A stretch of DNA of 64,000 nt, from the NCBI RefSeq assembly GCF_900104815.1, contig NZ_FNTD01000004.1, positions 1,736,001 through 1,800,000 of the forward strand, written 5' to 3'. A program made the translations under genes and the position numbers. Source of the stretch: Streptomyces misionensis. GTDB taxonomy: Bacteria; Actinomycetota; Actinomycetes; Streptomycetales; Streptomycetaceae. Below the pieces are notes generated by a model. That model saw only the letters and a list, made by a program, of their open reading frames with translations. It searched no databases and was not told the origin of the DNA. Shown here in pieces: positions 39,232 to 47,894 of the stretch; positions within the stretch are counted from its first letter, which is position 1, and every line of letters starts with the position of its first letter.

Positions 39232-39756
39232 ATGAGCGACTCCTCCCCCGTGCGCACCGGTCCCGTCGTCCTCGACGTCTGGTGCGAACTCCAGTGCCCG
39301 GACTGCCGCACCGCCCTGGACGACGTGCGCGCCCTGCGCGCCCGCTACGGCGACCGGCTCGACGTGCGCCTGCGGCACTTCCCGCTGGAGCGGCACAAGC
39401 ACGCCTTCGCGGCCGCCCAGGCCGCCGAGGAGGCGCAGGCACAGGGCAAGGGCTGGCCGTATGTGGAGGCCGTCCTGGAGGGGGTCGAGAAGCTGGACCG
39501 CGAGGGAGAGCCCTTCCTGGTCCAGGTGGCCCGTGAACTCGGTCTGGACGCCGAGGAGTTGGACACCGCGCTGATCGACGGCCGGCACATCCTGATCGTG
39601 GACGCCGACCAGGCCGAGGGCAAGGCGATCGGCGTCACCGGCACCCCCACCTACGTCATCGGCGGTCACCGGCTGGACGGCGGCAAGAGCCAGGAGGGGC
39701 TGCGCGAACGGATCGAGGAGATCGCGGACGGCCTCCTCGCCGGAGAGGACGCCTGA
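39232..39756 (+). CDS. DsbA/FrnE-family thiol oxidoreductase (cytoplasmic)
   Basis: 174 residues with no signal peptide. Thioredoxin-fold with the active-site motif CPDC (22-25) after the strand VVLDVWCELQ, a helical insertion and the cis-Pro region GTPTYVIGG. FrnE-like proteins act on thiols in the cytosol; a partner is not indicated by neighbours. ATG 39232 chosen because the segment before it is not conserved-looking. Confidence 0.85.
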   Translation: MSDSSPVRTGPVVLDVWCELQCPDCRTALDDVRALRARYGDRLDVRLRHFPLERHKHAFAAAQAAEEAQAQGKGWPYVEAVLEGVEKLDREGEPFLVQVARELGLDAEELDTALIDGRHILIVDADQAEGKAIGVTGTPTYVIGGHRLDGGKSQEGLRERIEEIADGLLAGEDA

Positions 39757-39820
39757 GTCCCGGCAGGGCCCGCAACGTCTGGGCCCGGCCGGGCACCGGG
39801 CCCCGCCGGGTACGGCCGGG

Positions 39821-40642
39821 CTACACCAGCGGCTTCGACAGGGAGTGGCTGGTCGTCTCGTAGCCGAGGGACTCGTACAGCCGCTCGGCCGGAGTGTTGC
39901 CCGCGAAGACGTCGAGGCCGAGCAGCCGGTGGCCGGACTCCAGGGCCTGGCGCTCCGCGAGGAGCATGAGGGTGCGGCCGTGCCCCCGGCCCCGCAGGGC
40001 GGCGTCGGCCTCGACGTCGTACACGCACGCCCTGGCCTCCCCCAGGGCGAGCCACAGGGTGCCGGCCCTGGTGCCCTCGTGCTCCAGGACGCTGAAGAGC
40101 ATGCCCTCGGTCGCGAGTCCGTGCGGCAGCAGCCGGGCGTGGTCGTCGCGGGCCTTGGCGCGGGCGGTCTCCTCGGGGACGCCCCGCTCGGTCCACATAC
40201 GGATGTGGCGCTCGCTCTCGCGGGCCCGCCAGGACGCGAACTCGGCCTCGGTCATGGGCCGCGGGCGACTGCCCGGCGGCAGCGCGGGCGGGGCGCCCAG
40301 GCGTTTCTCCATGCCGCGGTTGCGCAGCGTGTAGCCGAGGGCGGCGAACAGGCGCAGCGCGATGTCCCCCGGTGCCGGGACGACGGTCTCGATCTGCCGG
40401 CAGCCCCAGCCGCGCGCCACCTCCTCCGCGGCGAGCGCGGCGACCGTGCCCCGGCCGCGGCGCCGGTCGGGCTCGGCGATCGTCAGGTCCTTGATGCGGG
40501 CCGTCGAGGCCCCGAGGGAGGGCGAGGTGCCGAGACGGATCTCGCCGATGGGGCGGCTGTTCACGCACACCTGGTAGCGGCGTGAGCGGGTGCCGTCGGG
40601 GTGCTGCTGGAGCGGCTCGGCCGGCCGCAGGGTCGTGGTCAT
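39821..40642 (-). CDS. Tandem GNAT acetyltransferase
   Basis: 273 residues with two GNAT folds. The first acetyl-CoA loop is in RRRGRGTVAALAAEEV (about 66-81) and the second in RGRGHGRTLMLLAERQALE near residue 225, followed by NTPAERLYESLGYE. Two-domain GNATs include mycothiol synthase MshD, but the sequence lacks features I would need for that name. ATG 40642 chosen; a GTG 18 bases upstream is possible. Confidence 0.82.
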   Translation of the reverse strand: MTTTLRPAEPLQQHPDGTRSRRYQVCVNSRPIGEIRLGTSPSLGASTARIKDLTIAEPDRRRGRGTVAALAAEEVARGWGCRQIETVVPAPGDIALRLFAALGYTLRNRGMEKRLGAPPALPPGSRPRPMTEAEFASWRARESERHIRMWTERGVPEETARAKARDDHARLLPHGLATEGMLFSVLEHEGTRAGTLWLALGEARACVYDVEADAALRGRGHGRTLMLLAERQALESGHRLLGLDVFAGNTPAERLYESLGYETTSHSLSKPLV

Positions 40643-40700
40643 CACAGGTGTTCTACCCACGGCGGACGGCCGAGTCAGCCCTACCGAAGGATCGCGGGGC

Positions 40701-41522
40701 TCACGGGTCGAGGTCGTCCCCGGACCGCTCGTCGAAGACGCGCATCGCCTTGGCGGTCACCGGGCCCGGAGCGCCCGGGAGTTCGCGGTCGTCGACGCGG
40801 TGCACGGCCTGGATGTCGCGCAGGGTCGAGGTCAGGAAGATCTCGTCGGCGCGGGTCAGGACGTCCAGCGGGAGGTCGGTCTCCTTGGCGCCGGTCCACT
40901 CGACGGCCAGGGCGCGCGTGATGCCGGGCAGGCAGCCGGAGGCGATCGGCGGGGTGTGGATCTCGCCGTCGAGGACGACGAAGACGTTGGACCCGGTGCC
41001 CTCGCAGAGCATGCCCACGGTGTTGCCGAACAGGGCCTCGGAGGCGCCGTGTTCGTGGGCGCGGGCGAGGGCGACGACGTTCTCGGCGTACGAGGTGGTC
41101 TTCAGGCCGGTGAGCGCGCCGCGCTCGTTGCGGGTCCAGGGGACGGTGATCACGGCGGTGGTGTCGGGGCGGCGGCTGGTCTCGCCGAGGGCCACCACGA
41201 GGGTCGGGCCGTGTTCGCCGCGGTCGGAGCCGAGCGGGCCGTGGCCGCCGGTGTAGGTGATCCGCAGCCGGCCGAGCGGCATCGGGTTGGCGGCCAGGAC
41301 GGCGGCGCAGGCCTCGCGGATCTCGTCGTGGTCGGGGTCGGGCAGGCCGAGGCCCCGGGCCGAGCGGGTCAGCCGGTCCAGGTGCCGGGTGAGGGCGAAC
41401 GTCCGGCCGTGGGCCGCCTTCACGGTCTCGAAGATGCCGTCGCCGACCGTCAGCCCGTGGTCGAAGACGGAGACCCGGGCGGATTCCGTGTCCCGCAGCC
41501 CGCCGTCCAGCCAGATCTTCAT
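40701..41522 (-). CDS. pabC: Aminodeoxychorismate lyase / class IV aminotransferase
   Basis: 273 residues. PLP fold type IV enzyme: VSVFDHGLTVGDGIFETV near the start, the active-site Lys in LKTTSYAENVVALARA and the C-terminal TSTLRDIQAV. Release of p-aminobenzoate from aminodeoxychorismate for folate is the likely step since it follows the component I gene with an ATGA overlap. A branched-chain aminotransferase-like activity cannot be excluded by sequence alone. Confidence 0.88.
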   Translation of the reverse strand: MKIWLDGGLRDTESARVSVFDHGLTVGDGIFETVKAAHGRTFALTRHLDRLTRSARGLGLPDPDHDEIREACAAVLAANPMPLGRLRITYTGGHGPLGSDRGEHGPTLVVALGETSRRPDTTAVITVPWTRNERGALTGLKTTSYAENVVALARAHEHGASEALFGNTVGMLCEGTGSNVFVVLDGEIHTPPIASGCLPGITRALAVEWTGAKETDLPLDVLTRADEIFLTSTLRDIQAVHRVDDRELPGAPGPVTAKAMRVFDERSGDDLDP

Positions 41523-42574
41523 GCGCACGCCTCTCCACTCTCCTCGTACGCCCCCGACGCTACCGTGAGCAGCCGGGACGCCTTCAGCTCGGTCTCCCGC
41601 CACTCCCCCTCGGGGTCCGACCCCCAGGTGATGCCGGCGCCGGCGCCGAAGCGCAGCACGCCCTCGGCCCGGTCGAGCCAGAAAGTGCGGATGCCGACGG
41701 CCAGCTCGCCGGTGCCCCGGTCGGCGTCCACCCAGCCGATGCCGCCGCAGTAGGGGCCGCGCGGGACCGGTTCCAGTTCCTCGATGATCCGCAGCGCGCT
41801 GGACTTGGGCGCACCGGTCACGGAACCGGGCGGGAAGGCGGCGGCGAACAGCTCGGGCCAGCCGGCGCCGGGGCGCAGCTCGCCGCGGACGGTGGAGACG
41901 AGGTGGACGAGTCCGGGGTGCTTCTCCACCGCGCACAGGTCGGGGACGGTGACGCTGCCGGTGGCGCAGACGCGCCCGATGTCGTTGCGGACCAGGTCCA
42001 CGATCATCACGTTCTCGGCGTAGTCCTTCTCCAGGAGGTCCGCCTCGGTGCGGCCGGTGCCCTTGATGGGGCCGGACTCCACGGTCCGCCCGTCCCGGCG
42101 CAGGAACAGCTCGGGGGAGGCGGTGGCGATCTCCACGCCGTGCCCGGGCAGCCGGATGGTGCCGGCGTACGGCGCCGGGTTGCCGCGGGCCAGCAGGGCG
42201 GTCAGGGCGTCCACGTCGGCGTCCGGGGGGACGGGCGCGCTGAGCACCCGGCAGAGGTTGGCCTGGTACACCTCGCCGGCCGCTATGTACGCGCGGATGG
42301 TGCGCACGCCCGCGGTGTACGCGGCGCGGTCCAGGGAGGAGACCCAGTCCCCCACCGCGGGCCCCCGCCAGCCGCCGGGCACCGGGGCGGGCACCGGCGC
42401 CCGGCGCACGTCCGCGAAGCGTGCGCAGGTCAGACGGCCCTCGAAGTCCGCGCACACGGCCCAGAAACCGCTGGAGTCCAGGGCGGCGGGATCACTGGTG
42501 ACGTCGAGGAGGCCGGTGGCGAGGCGGTCGCCGAAGCGGGCCAGCGGGGGCAGTCCGGAAGGGTGGTGGAGCAC
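41519..42574 (-). CDS. pabB: Aminodeoxychorismate synthase component I (chorismate-binding)
   Basis: 351 residues, shorter than many PabB or TrpE because the N-terminal domain is reduced. Chorismate-binding core has SPELFLRRDGRTVESGPIKGT, DLVRNDIGRVC and PPGSVTGAPKSSALRIIEELE, all diagnostic. It would use glutamine-derived ammonia from a PabA encoded elsewhere. GTG 42574 (VLHHPSGLPP) chosen; no clear ribosome binding site, so the start could shift. Confidence 0.88.
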   Translation of the reverse strand: MLHHPSGLPPLARFGDRLATGLLDVTSDPAALDSSGFWAVCADFEGRLTCARFADVRRAPVPAPVPGGWRGPAVGDWVSSLDRAAYTAGVRTIRAYIAAGEVYQANLCRVLSAPVPPDADVDALTALLARGNPAPYAGTIRLPGHGVEIATASPELFLRRDGRTVESGPIKGTGRTEADLLEKDYAENVMIVDLVRNDIGRVCATGSVTVPDLCAVEKHPGLVHLVSTVRGELRPGAGWPELFAAAFPPGSVTGAPKSSALRIIEELEPVPRGPYCGGIGWVDADRGTGELAVGIRTFWLDRAEGVLRFGAGAGITWGSDPEGEWRETELKASRLLTVASGAYEESGEACA

Positions 42575-42752
42575 GTGGCCGAGTCTAGGTCGGGTGTCCG
42601 ACGGGTGACCCGGGGATGTCCCGGAGGGGGCCCCGACCACCGCCTCCGCCGGGTGCACCGCAGCACGCTGCGCAAACGCGTTTTTGTACTGGCCCGGGAA
42701 TCCGCTAGAGTTCAACACGTCGCCGGGACGCGGAAGCGGACCGAAACGACAG

Positions 42753-42825
42753 GCGGACGTAGCTCAGTTGGTAGAGCGCAACCTTGCCAAGGTTGAGGTC
42801 GCGAGTTCGAGCCTCGTCGTCCGCT
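42753..42825 (+). tRNA. tRNA-Gly (GCC)
   Basis: 73 nt. Acceptor GCGGACG/CGTCCGC, D arm AGCTCAGTTGGTAGAGC, anticodon loop TTGCCAA giving GCC (codon GGC), T arm GCGAGTTCGAGCCTCGT. CCA not encoded. First of a five-tRNA cluster. Confidence 0.95.
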
Positions 42826-42863
42826 CGAAGGAAGTAGGGGTCTTCCCGACCCCCTACACTCCT

Positions 42864-42934
42864 GGTGGAGTGGCCGAGAGGCGAGGCAACGGCCTGCAAA
42901 GCCGTCTACACGGGTTCAAATCCCGTCTCCACCT
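42864..42934 (+). tRNA. tRNA-Cys (GCA)
   Basis: 71 nt. Acceptor GGTGGAG/CTCCACC, anticodon loop CTGCAAA giving GCA, T arm ACGGGTTCAAATCCCGT. CCA follows directly (42935-42937), so this one has its 3' CCA encoded. Confidence 0.95.
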
Positions 42935-42938
42935 CCAA

Positions 42939-43010
42939 GGACGATTAGCTCAGCGGGAGAGCGCTTCCCTGACACGGAAGAGGTCACTGGTTCAATCCCA
43001 GTATCGTCCA
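42939..43010 (+). tRNA. tRNA-Val (GAC), copy 1
   Basis: 72 nt. Acceptor GGACGAT/ATCGTCC, anticodon loop CTGACAC giving GAC (codon GUC), T arm ACTGGTTCAATCCCAGT. Only 4 bp after the tRNA-Cys body, so both come from one transcript. Confidence 0.95.
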
Positions 43011-43061
43011 CTGGATCTTCGACTCGTTCGAAGATCCGCGGACCCGATGGGTCCGGACCCC

Positions 43062-43133
43062 GCGCGATTAGCTCAGCGGGAGAGCGCTTCCCTGACACGG
43101 AAGAGGTCACTGGTTCAATCCCAGTATCGCGCA
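43062..43133 (+). tRNA. tRNA-Val (GAC), copy 2 with altered acceptor stem
   Basis: 72 nt. Identical to copies 1 and 3 from the D arm through the T arm but the acceptor stem reads GCGCGAT/ATCGCGC: base pairs 2 and 3 are both swapped (G-C to C-G, A-U to G-C) with pairing kept. Confidence 0.95.
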
Positions 43134-43162
43134 CTGACGGTGATCCCCGGATCACAGTCCGC

Positions 43163-43234
43163 GGACGATTAGCTCAGCGGGAGAGCGCTTCCCTGACACG
43201 GAAGAGGTCACTGGTTCAATCCCAGTATCGTCCA
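43163..43234 (+). tRNA. tRNA-Val (GAC), copy 3
   Basis: 72 nt, identical to copy 1 (acceptor GGACGAT/ATCGTCC, anticodon GAC). Last gene of the cluster, directly followed by a strong terminator. Confidence 0.95.
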
Positions 43235-43242
43235 CACGTCAA

Positions 43243-43275
43243 GAAGCCCCCGGTCACCTCGTGGCCGGGGGCTTC
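43243..43275. terminator. Bidirectional terminator after the tRNA cluster
   Basis: Arms GAAGCCCCCGGTCAC (43243-43257) and GTGGCCGGGGGCTTC (43261-43275), one mismatch (T/G wobble), between the tRNA-Val copy 3 and the convergent zinc-ribbon gene. Confidence 0.85.
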
Positions 43276-43286
43276 CGCATGACGCC

Positions 43287-43586
43287 CTAGCTGGAGAACA
43301 GCATGTGGGTGAAGCTCCGGCGGTGGTGATCGTGGTGCCCGTGGTGCCCGTGCTCGTGGTGGTGGCCGCCGTACGGGGCGCCCCAGGCGGGGGCGGACGG
43401 GGCCGGGTACGGCTGGGCGGCGGGCGGGGCCGGCGGCATCGGCTTGGACCACTGGGACTCCAGCTGGGTCAGGGCCTCCAGCTCGCCGTAGTCGAGGAAG
43501 ATGCCGCGGCACCCGCTGCACTGCTCGATCTGGACGCCGCTGCGGTTGTACGTCTGCATGGGCGCGTGGCACTTCGGACAATGCAT
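43287..43586 (-). CDS. TFIIB-type zinc-ribbon protein with His-rich tail
   Basis: 99 residues. Starts MHCPKCHAPMQTYNRSGVQI and continues with CSGCRGIFLDYGELE; the CPKC and CSGC pairs form a zinc ribbon of the zf-TFIIB family. A Pro/Ala linker leads to a tail with about 11 histidines (HHHEHGHHGHHDHH) likely to bind metal. ATG 43586 follows GAGGAG. Confidence 0.85.
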   Translation of the reverse strand: MHCPKCHAPMQTYNRSGVQIEQCSGCRGIFLDYGELEALTQLESQWSKPMPPAPPAAQPYPAPSAPAWGAPYGGHHHEHGHHGHHDHHRRSFTHMLFSS

Positions 43587-43684
43587 CGTCGGCTCAACTC
43601 CTCGCCGGTCGGTCCTGCTTGGTGTTTCCCCAGGACAGACTCCGTTTCCCGGCGCGTGGTTGCACCTGTGCCGAAGTCCGCGGG

Positions 43685-44572
43685 TCAAGTGGTGTACGGC
43701 ACGGCCGTCATGCGCGCGCAAGCGTCGACGAGGGCCCGTTCGGCCTCGTCCAGCGGGCGGTCTGCCACCAGCGCCTTGGTGATCGCCAGGGCGGCCGTCT
43801 GCACGGTGAGGGCGCGGGCGGGGACCTCCAGGGCGGGCCAGGGGTCGCCGTCGGCGGGCACGGCCGGGCCGCGGGCCGCCCGGTAGGCGGCCAGGAAGCG
43901 GGTCCAGGCGTCGGGCGGCAGGAGCCCGCAGGCGTACCAGGCGGCGGGGCGGGCCAGGTCCCAGGCGGGGACGCCGAGCCCCAGGTCGTCCACGTCGATC
44001 AGCCGCCACGGTCCGTCGGGGGCGGGGTGCCGGACCAGTTGGCCGAGATGGAGATCGCCGTGGCACAGGGCGGGCGGGCCGGGCATCGGGGCCTCGTCGC
44101 GGGCCCACGCGGGGAGGGTGCCCCAGGCGTCGAGGACGGGGCGGGCGGCGTCGTGGGACCCGGTGCGCAGGGCGGCGCGCAGCCGGGCGACGGCGCGGGC
44201 GGCCTTGGCGGGACCGCGCATCGGCGGGAGCGGGGGCGGGGCGGTGCCGTGCAGGCGGGCGAGGAGGGTGGCGGTGGCCTCCCAGGGGGCGGCGCCGGGA
44301 TCGTCCGGGTCCACGGGGGTGCCGTAGGGCCAGCGGGTGACGAGGCGGTCGTGCAGACGGGCGGGGGCGGGGGTGAGCGGGGGCAGCAGGATGCCGGGGA
44401 GCCGCGCCGCCGTCTCCAGGCGCCGGGCGAGGTGGCCGGGGTCGGTGCCCGGGGCGTGGGCCTTGGCGACGGTGCCGGCCACCCGGACGACGGTGGCGTC
44501 GGGGCGGTCGGCGAGGGTGACGGGGGTGCCGTCGGCGCGGACGTGCGCCGTGAGCGCGGACAGGATGTTCAC
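43685..44572 (-). CDS. Aminoglycoside phosphotransferase (APH)-family kinase
   Basis: 295 residues. APH/choline-kinase fold with the catalytic loop CHGDLHLGQLV and metal motif LIDVDDLGLG. The usual N-terminal part is short. Substrate is unknown; such Streptomyces enzymes need not confer resistance. GTG 44572 follows GAGG. Confidence 0.82.
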   Translation of the reverse strand: MNILSALTAHVRADGTPVTLADRPDATVVRVAGTVAKAHAPGTDPGHLARRLETAARLPGILLPPLTPAPARLHDRLVTRWPYGTPVDPDDPGAAPWEATATLLARLHGTAPPPLPPMRGPAKAARAVARLRAALRTGSHDAARPVLDAWGTLPAWARDEAPMPGPPALCHGDLHLGQLVRHPAPDGPWRLIDVDDLGLGVPAWDLARPAAWYACGLLPPDAWTRFLAAYRAARGPAVPADGDPWPALEVPARALTVQTAALAITKALVADRPLDEAERALVDACARMTAVPYTT

Positions 44573-44791
44573 GGAACCTCGCTGCTCGGGTGGGGTGACG
44601 GTACGACGGCGGCGGGGGCCGGGCGGGCCACGGCGCTCCCCGGTGCCGGGCCGCCGGGCCCGGAAACGGCGATGCCGGCGCAGCTCCCCAGCTGCGCCGG
44701 CATGTGTGCCGTCCGCCGCACCCCCGTCCCCACGGGGTTTCATGGATGGATGTCCCCGCCCGGACCGCTCTTCCGGGCCTGGGGTCGCCGC

Positions 44792-44968
44792 TCAGCGCCC
44801 CAGCATCGCACCCACGGACGACGCCTGTGTGGCCACCGTCTCCCAGCCGTCGAAGACCAGCAGGAGCAGGGCCGCCAGGGGAAGGGCCATGAGCGTCGCC
44901 ACCAGCGGGTGGCGACGGCCCGTGCGGCGGGCCGCGTACGTGGCGCGCCGCGGTGCCGTGTGGGCCAT
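44792..44968 (-). CDS. Small membrane protein (58 aa), hypothetical
   Basis: 58 residues, start MAHTAPRRATYAARRTGRRH, one hydrophobic segment (about 21-39, PLVATLMALPLAALLLLVF) and tail WETVATQASSVGAMLGR. The basic N-terminus suggests an N-in single-pass protein. ATG 44968 follows a good site AGGAGAGG at proper spacing, which together with the clean hydropathy argues that it is real. It lies 219 bp upstream of the APH gene on the same strand. Confidence 0.7.
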   Translation of the reverse strand: MAHTAPRRATYAARRTGRRHPLVATLMALPLAALLLLVFDGWETVATQASSVGAMLGR

Positions 44969-45569
44969 GGTCCCTCTCCTGACCGTCTCGATCGTCCGAA
45001 CAGCGGCGGGTGTCCGACCTCGGGGGACGAGCGCTGCACCCGCCGCTTGACCTCAAATCTAGGCGCGGGGGACGCGGCGGGCGTCATGCCCTCGTACCGA
45101 TTGCCGGGCCTCCGGGAGGATGAGGCCCCGGCCGGGGCGTACTCCCGTGGGTGGAGAGCAGGTCCCGGGTCTCGGGGTCTTCCCTGAGGGGTCGTCCACC
45201 GTGTCGGGCATGTCGGACGCGTCCGGCGGCCCGGAATGAGTGAGTTCGATCACTCGGACCGGTGTCGGCGCGGGCGCCGGGTGCGCTTCGGGAACCCGTC
45301 GGCGACGGCTGCGGCGGGGGGTGCGCGGCGGGTCCGGCGGCGGCGTCCGAGCACGGGGACGCCTGGTCGCGGCGGGGTCAACCCCCCTGCGGGGCAATCG
45401 GGTTGACGGTGCCGTCGGCCCAAAGTGCCCGCCCAGCACGGCTTCCTGACCGTGTCTCACCTGGTCCGGGCGGCGCGCACAATCCGTCGGGGCGAGAGGG
45501 CGCGGCCTCTGCGCGCGGGCGGCCCGGGAAACGTAAGCTGTGCCACGTCAGAGGGACCGGGCAGCGGGG
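44969..45569. other. Intergenic region upstream of the Ser/Thr kinase
   Basis: About 600 bp with no convincing gene. Reading frames crossing it are rich in Arg and Pro and lack ribosome binding sites. It should contain the kinase promoter and that of the small membrane protein on the opposite strand. Confidence 0.4.
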
Positions 45570-46967
45570 ATGAACATGGCGATGATGCGCCTGAGGCGCG
45601 AGGACCCGCGCGTCGTCGGCTCGTTCAGGCTTCACCGACGGCTCGGCGCGGGCGGGATGGGCGTGGTCTACCTCGGCTCCGACAAGAAGGGGCAGCGGGT
45701 CGCCCTGAAGGTGATCCGGCCCGATCTCGCCGAGGACCAGGAGTTCCGCTCGCGTTTCGCGCGCGAGGTCTCGGCGGCCCGTCGCATCCGGGGCGGTTGC
45801 ACGGCCCGTCTGGTGGCCGCCGACCTGGAGGCCGAGCGGCCCTGGTTCGCCACCCAGTACGTGCCCGGCCCCTCGCTGCACGACAAGGTCGCCGACGAGG
45901 GCCCGCTCAGCGCGGCCGACGCGGCGGCGATCGGCGCGGCCCTGTCCGAGGGGCTGGTCGCGGTGCACGAGGCGGGGGTCGTCCACCGGGACCTGAAGCC
46001 CTCCAACATCCTGCTGTCCCCCAAGGGGCCGCGGATCATCGACTTCGGCATCGCCTGGTCCACCGGCGCCTCCACGCTCACCCATGTGGGCACCGCCGTG
46101 GGCTCCCCCGGCTTCCTCGCGCCCGAGCAGGTGCGCGGCGCCGCGGTCACCCCGGCCACGGACGTCTTCTCGCTGGGCGCCACCCTCGCCTACTCCTCGA
46201 CCGGCGACTCGCCCTTCGGGCACGGCAGTTCCGAGGTGATGCTGTACCGGGTGGTGCACGAGGAACCGCAGCTGCACGGCGTGCCGGACGCGCTCGCCCC
46301 GCTGATCCGGGCCTGCCTCGCGAAGGACCCGGAGGACCGGCCCAGCACCCTGCAACTGTCGCTGCGGCTCAAGGAGATCGCGGCCCGCGAGGCGCAGGGG
46401 CTGGGCGAGGTGCGGCCGCCCTCCCCGCGCGCGGCGGAGGCGGACCGGCCCACCGGGCGGCTCGTCGACACCTATCCCGACCCGCAGCGCGCCCAGCGCC
46501 GTGCCGCTCCCGGCACTCCGCCGCCGCGCGGTGCCGCGCCCCGGGGCGGCGTGCCCTCGCGGGGCGGGAGCGGCCCGCGCGGCGGGGCCGTGCCCTCGCG
46601 CCCGGGTGGGGCGCGGCCCGCCCCGGAACAGCGCGGCGGCCCGCGCTCGGGCGGGGGGAGCCGTCCCGGCACCCGCAACGGCGCGCGCCGGCCGGCCCCG
46701 CGTACCACGAAGACCAGGCTGCGGCCCGCCAACCCGCGGCTGCTGCGTCAGCGGCTGTTCGTGTTCGTGGTGGTGACCCTGCTGGTGGCGCTGGGCATCG
46801 CGCTGGCGCAGGGCTGCCAGGGACCGGCCCGCGGCCTGGGCGGCGGGTTCGGGGGCGCGCTGGGCGGGGAGCCGGTACGGCACGCGCGCGTCGAGCCGCC
46901 GCGGGCAGCCGGGGAGGCGCCGGCATCCGGGCACGGCCACGTGGCGGGACCCGGCGCCGCCGGGTGA
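45570..46967 (+). CDS. Hanks-type Ser/Thr protein kinase, membrane anchored
   Basis: 465 residues. N-terminal kinase domain: glycine loop LGAGGMGVVY (25-34), Lys47 in VALKV, HRDLKPSN (139-146), DFG (158-160) and APEQ. A Gly/Pro/Arg-rich juxtamembrane linker of about 100 residues is followed by a single membrane helix (LFVFVVVTLLVALGIAL) and a short extracellular tail without PASTA repeats. ATG 45570 chosen after GCGGGG; ATG six bases later is possible. Ligand and targets unknown. Confidence 0.92.
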   Translation: MNMAMMRLRREDPRVVGSFRLHRRLGAGGMGVVYLGSDKKGQRVALKVIRPDLAEDQEFRSRFAREVSAARRIRGGCTARLVAADLEAERPWFATQYVPGPSLHDKVADEGPLSAADAAAIGAALSEGLVAVHEAGVVHRDLKPSNILLSPKGPRIIDFGIAWSTGASTLTHVGTAVGSPGFLAPEQVRGAAVTPATDVFSLGATLAYSSTGDSPFGHGSSEVMLYRVVHEEPQLHGVPDALAPLIRACLAKDPEDRPSTLQLSLRLKEIAAREAQGLGEVRPPSPRAAEADRPTGRLVDTYPDPQRAQRRAAPGTPPPRGAAPRGGVPSRGGSGPRGGAVPSRPGGARPAPEQRGGPRSGGGSRPGTRNGARRPAPRTTKTRLRPANPRLLRQRLFVFVVVTLLVALGIALAQGCQGPARGLGGGFGGALGGEPVRHARVEPPRAAGEAPASGHGHVAGPGAAG

Positions 46968-46988
46968 CCGGCCCTCGGCCGAGGGGTT

Positions 46989-47807
46989 TCAGGACTGCGG
47001 ACGGCCCGTCGCCACGGCGTAGAAGGCGACCGCGGCCGCCGCGCCCACGTTGAGCGAGTCGACGCCGTGCGACATCGGGATGCGGACCCGTTCGTCGGCG
47101 GCGGCCAGCGCCCGGGCGGACAGTCCGTCGCCCTCGGCGCCCAGCATCAGCGCCACCCTGTCCATCCGGTGCGGGGCGGCCTCGTCCAGGCTGCGGGCCT
47201 TCTCGTCCGGGGTGAGGGCGAGCAGGGTGAAGCCGGACTCGCGGACCTGCTCCAGGCCCTTCGGCCAGTGGTCGAGACGGGCGTACGGCACCGAGAACAC
47301 CGCGCCCATCGAGACCTTGACGCTGCGCCGGTACAGCGGGTCGGCGCAGTCGGGCGAGAGCAGGACCGCGTCCATGCCGAGGGCGGCGGCCGAGCGGAAG
47401 ATGGCGCCGATGTTGGTGTGGTCGTTGACCGACTCCATGACCGCCACGCGGCGGGCGGTGCGCAGCAGTTCGGCGGCCGTCGGCAGCGGCTTGCGCTGCA
47501 TGGAGGCGAGGGCGCCGCGGTGCACGTGGTAGCCGGTGACCCGCTCGGCGAGTTCGGGGCTCACCGCGTAGACGGGGGCCGGGAGTTCGTCGATGACGTC
47601 GCGCATGACGTCGATCCACTTGGCCGAGAGCAGCATGGAGCGCATCTCGTAGCCGGCCTCCTTGGCCCTGCGGATGACCTTCTCGCCCTCGGCGATGAAC
47701 AGGCCCTCGGCGGGCTCGCGCCTGCGGCGCAGCTCGACGTCGGTCAGGCCCGTGTAGTCCGACAGGCGCGGGTCGTCGGGATCCTCGATGGTGATGAGAT
47801 CGGCCAC
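46989..47807 (-). CDS. SpoU/TrmH-family RNA 2'-O-methyltransferase
   Basis: 272 residues. N-terminal substrate-binding part with EGLFIAEGEKVIRRA and C-terminal SPOUT domain with NDHTNIGAIFRSAAALG, LMLGAEGDGLS and SLNVGAAAAVAFY (knot motifs). Methylates ribose in tRNA or rRNA using SAM; the target is not evident. GTG 47807. Faces the kinase gene tail to tail with 21 bp between. Confidence 0.92.
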   Translation of the reverse strand: MADLITIEDPDDPRLSDYTGLTDVELRRRREPAEGLFIAEGEKVIRRAKEAGYEMRSMLLSAKWIDVMRDVIDELPAPVYAVSPELAERVTGYHVHRGALASMQRKPLPTAAELLRTARRVAVMESVNDHTNIGAIFRSAAALGMDAVLLSPDCADPLYRRSVKVSMGAVFSVPYARLDHWPKGLEQVRESGFTLLALTPDEKARSLDEAAPHRMDRVALMLGAEGDGLSARALAAADERVRIPMSHGVDSLNVGAAAAVAFYAVATGRPQS

Positions 47808-47894
47808 AGGGTGGTACTGCCTTGTCCTGGAGTGGTGCCAACGGCTGGATACGGGTGCATTACCCGAGGTAACCCGCGATCGGGCGGGTTTCGG

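Noticed and set aside
39757..39820. GC-rich inverted repeats as a terminator between the FrnE-like and tandem GNAT genes
   Set aside because: Several short overlapping GCCCGGC/GCCGGGC repeats exist but no single stem stands out, so I did not list one.
42939..43234. Three near-identical 72-bp repeats spaced by 30-50 bp as a CRISPR array
   Set aside because: Each repeat folds as a complete tRNA-Val with anticodon GAC; no cas genes are present.
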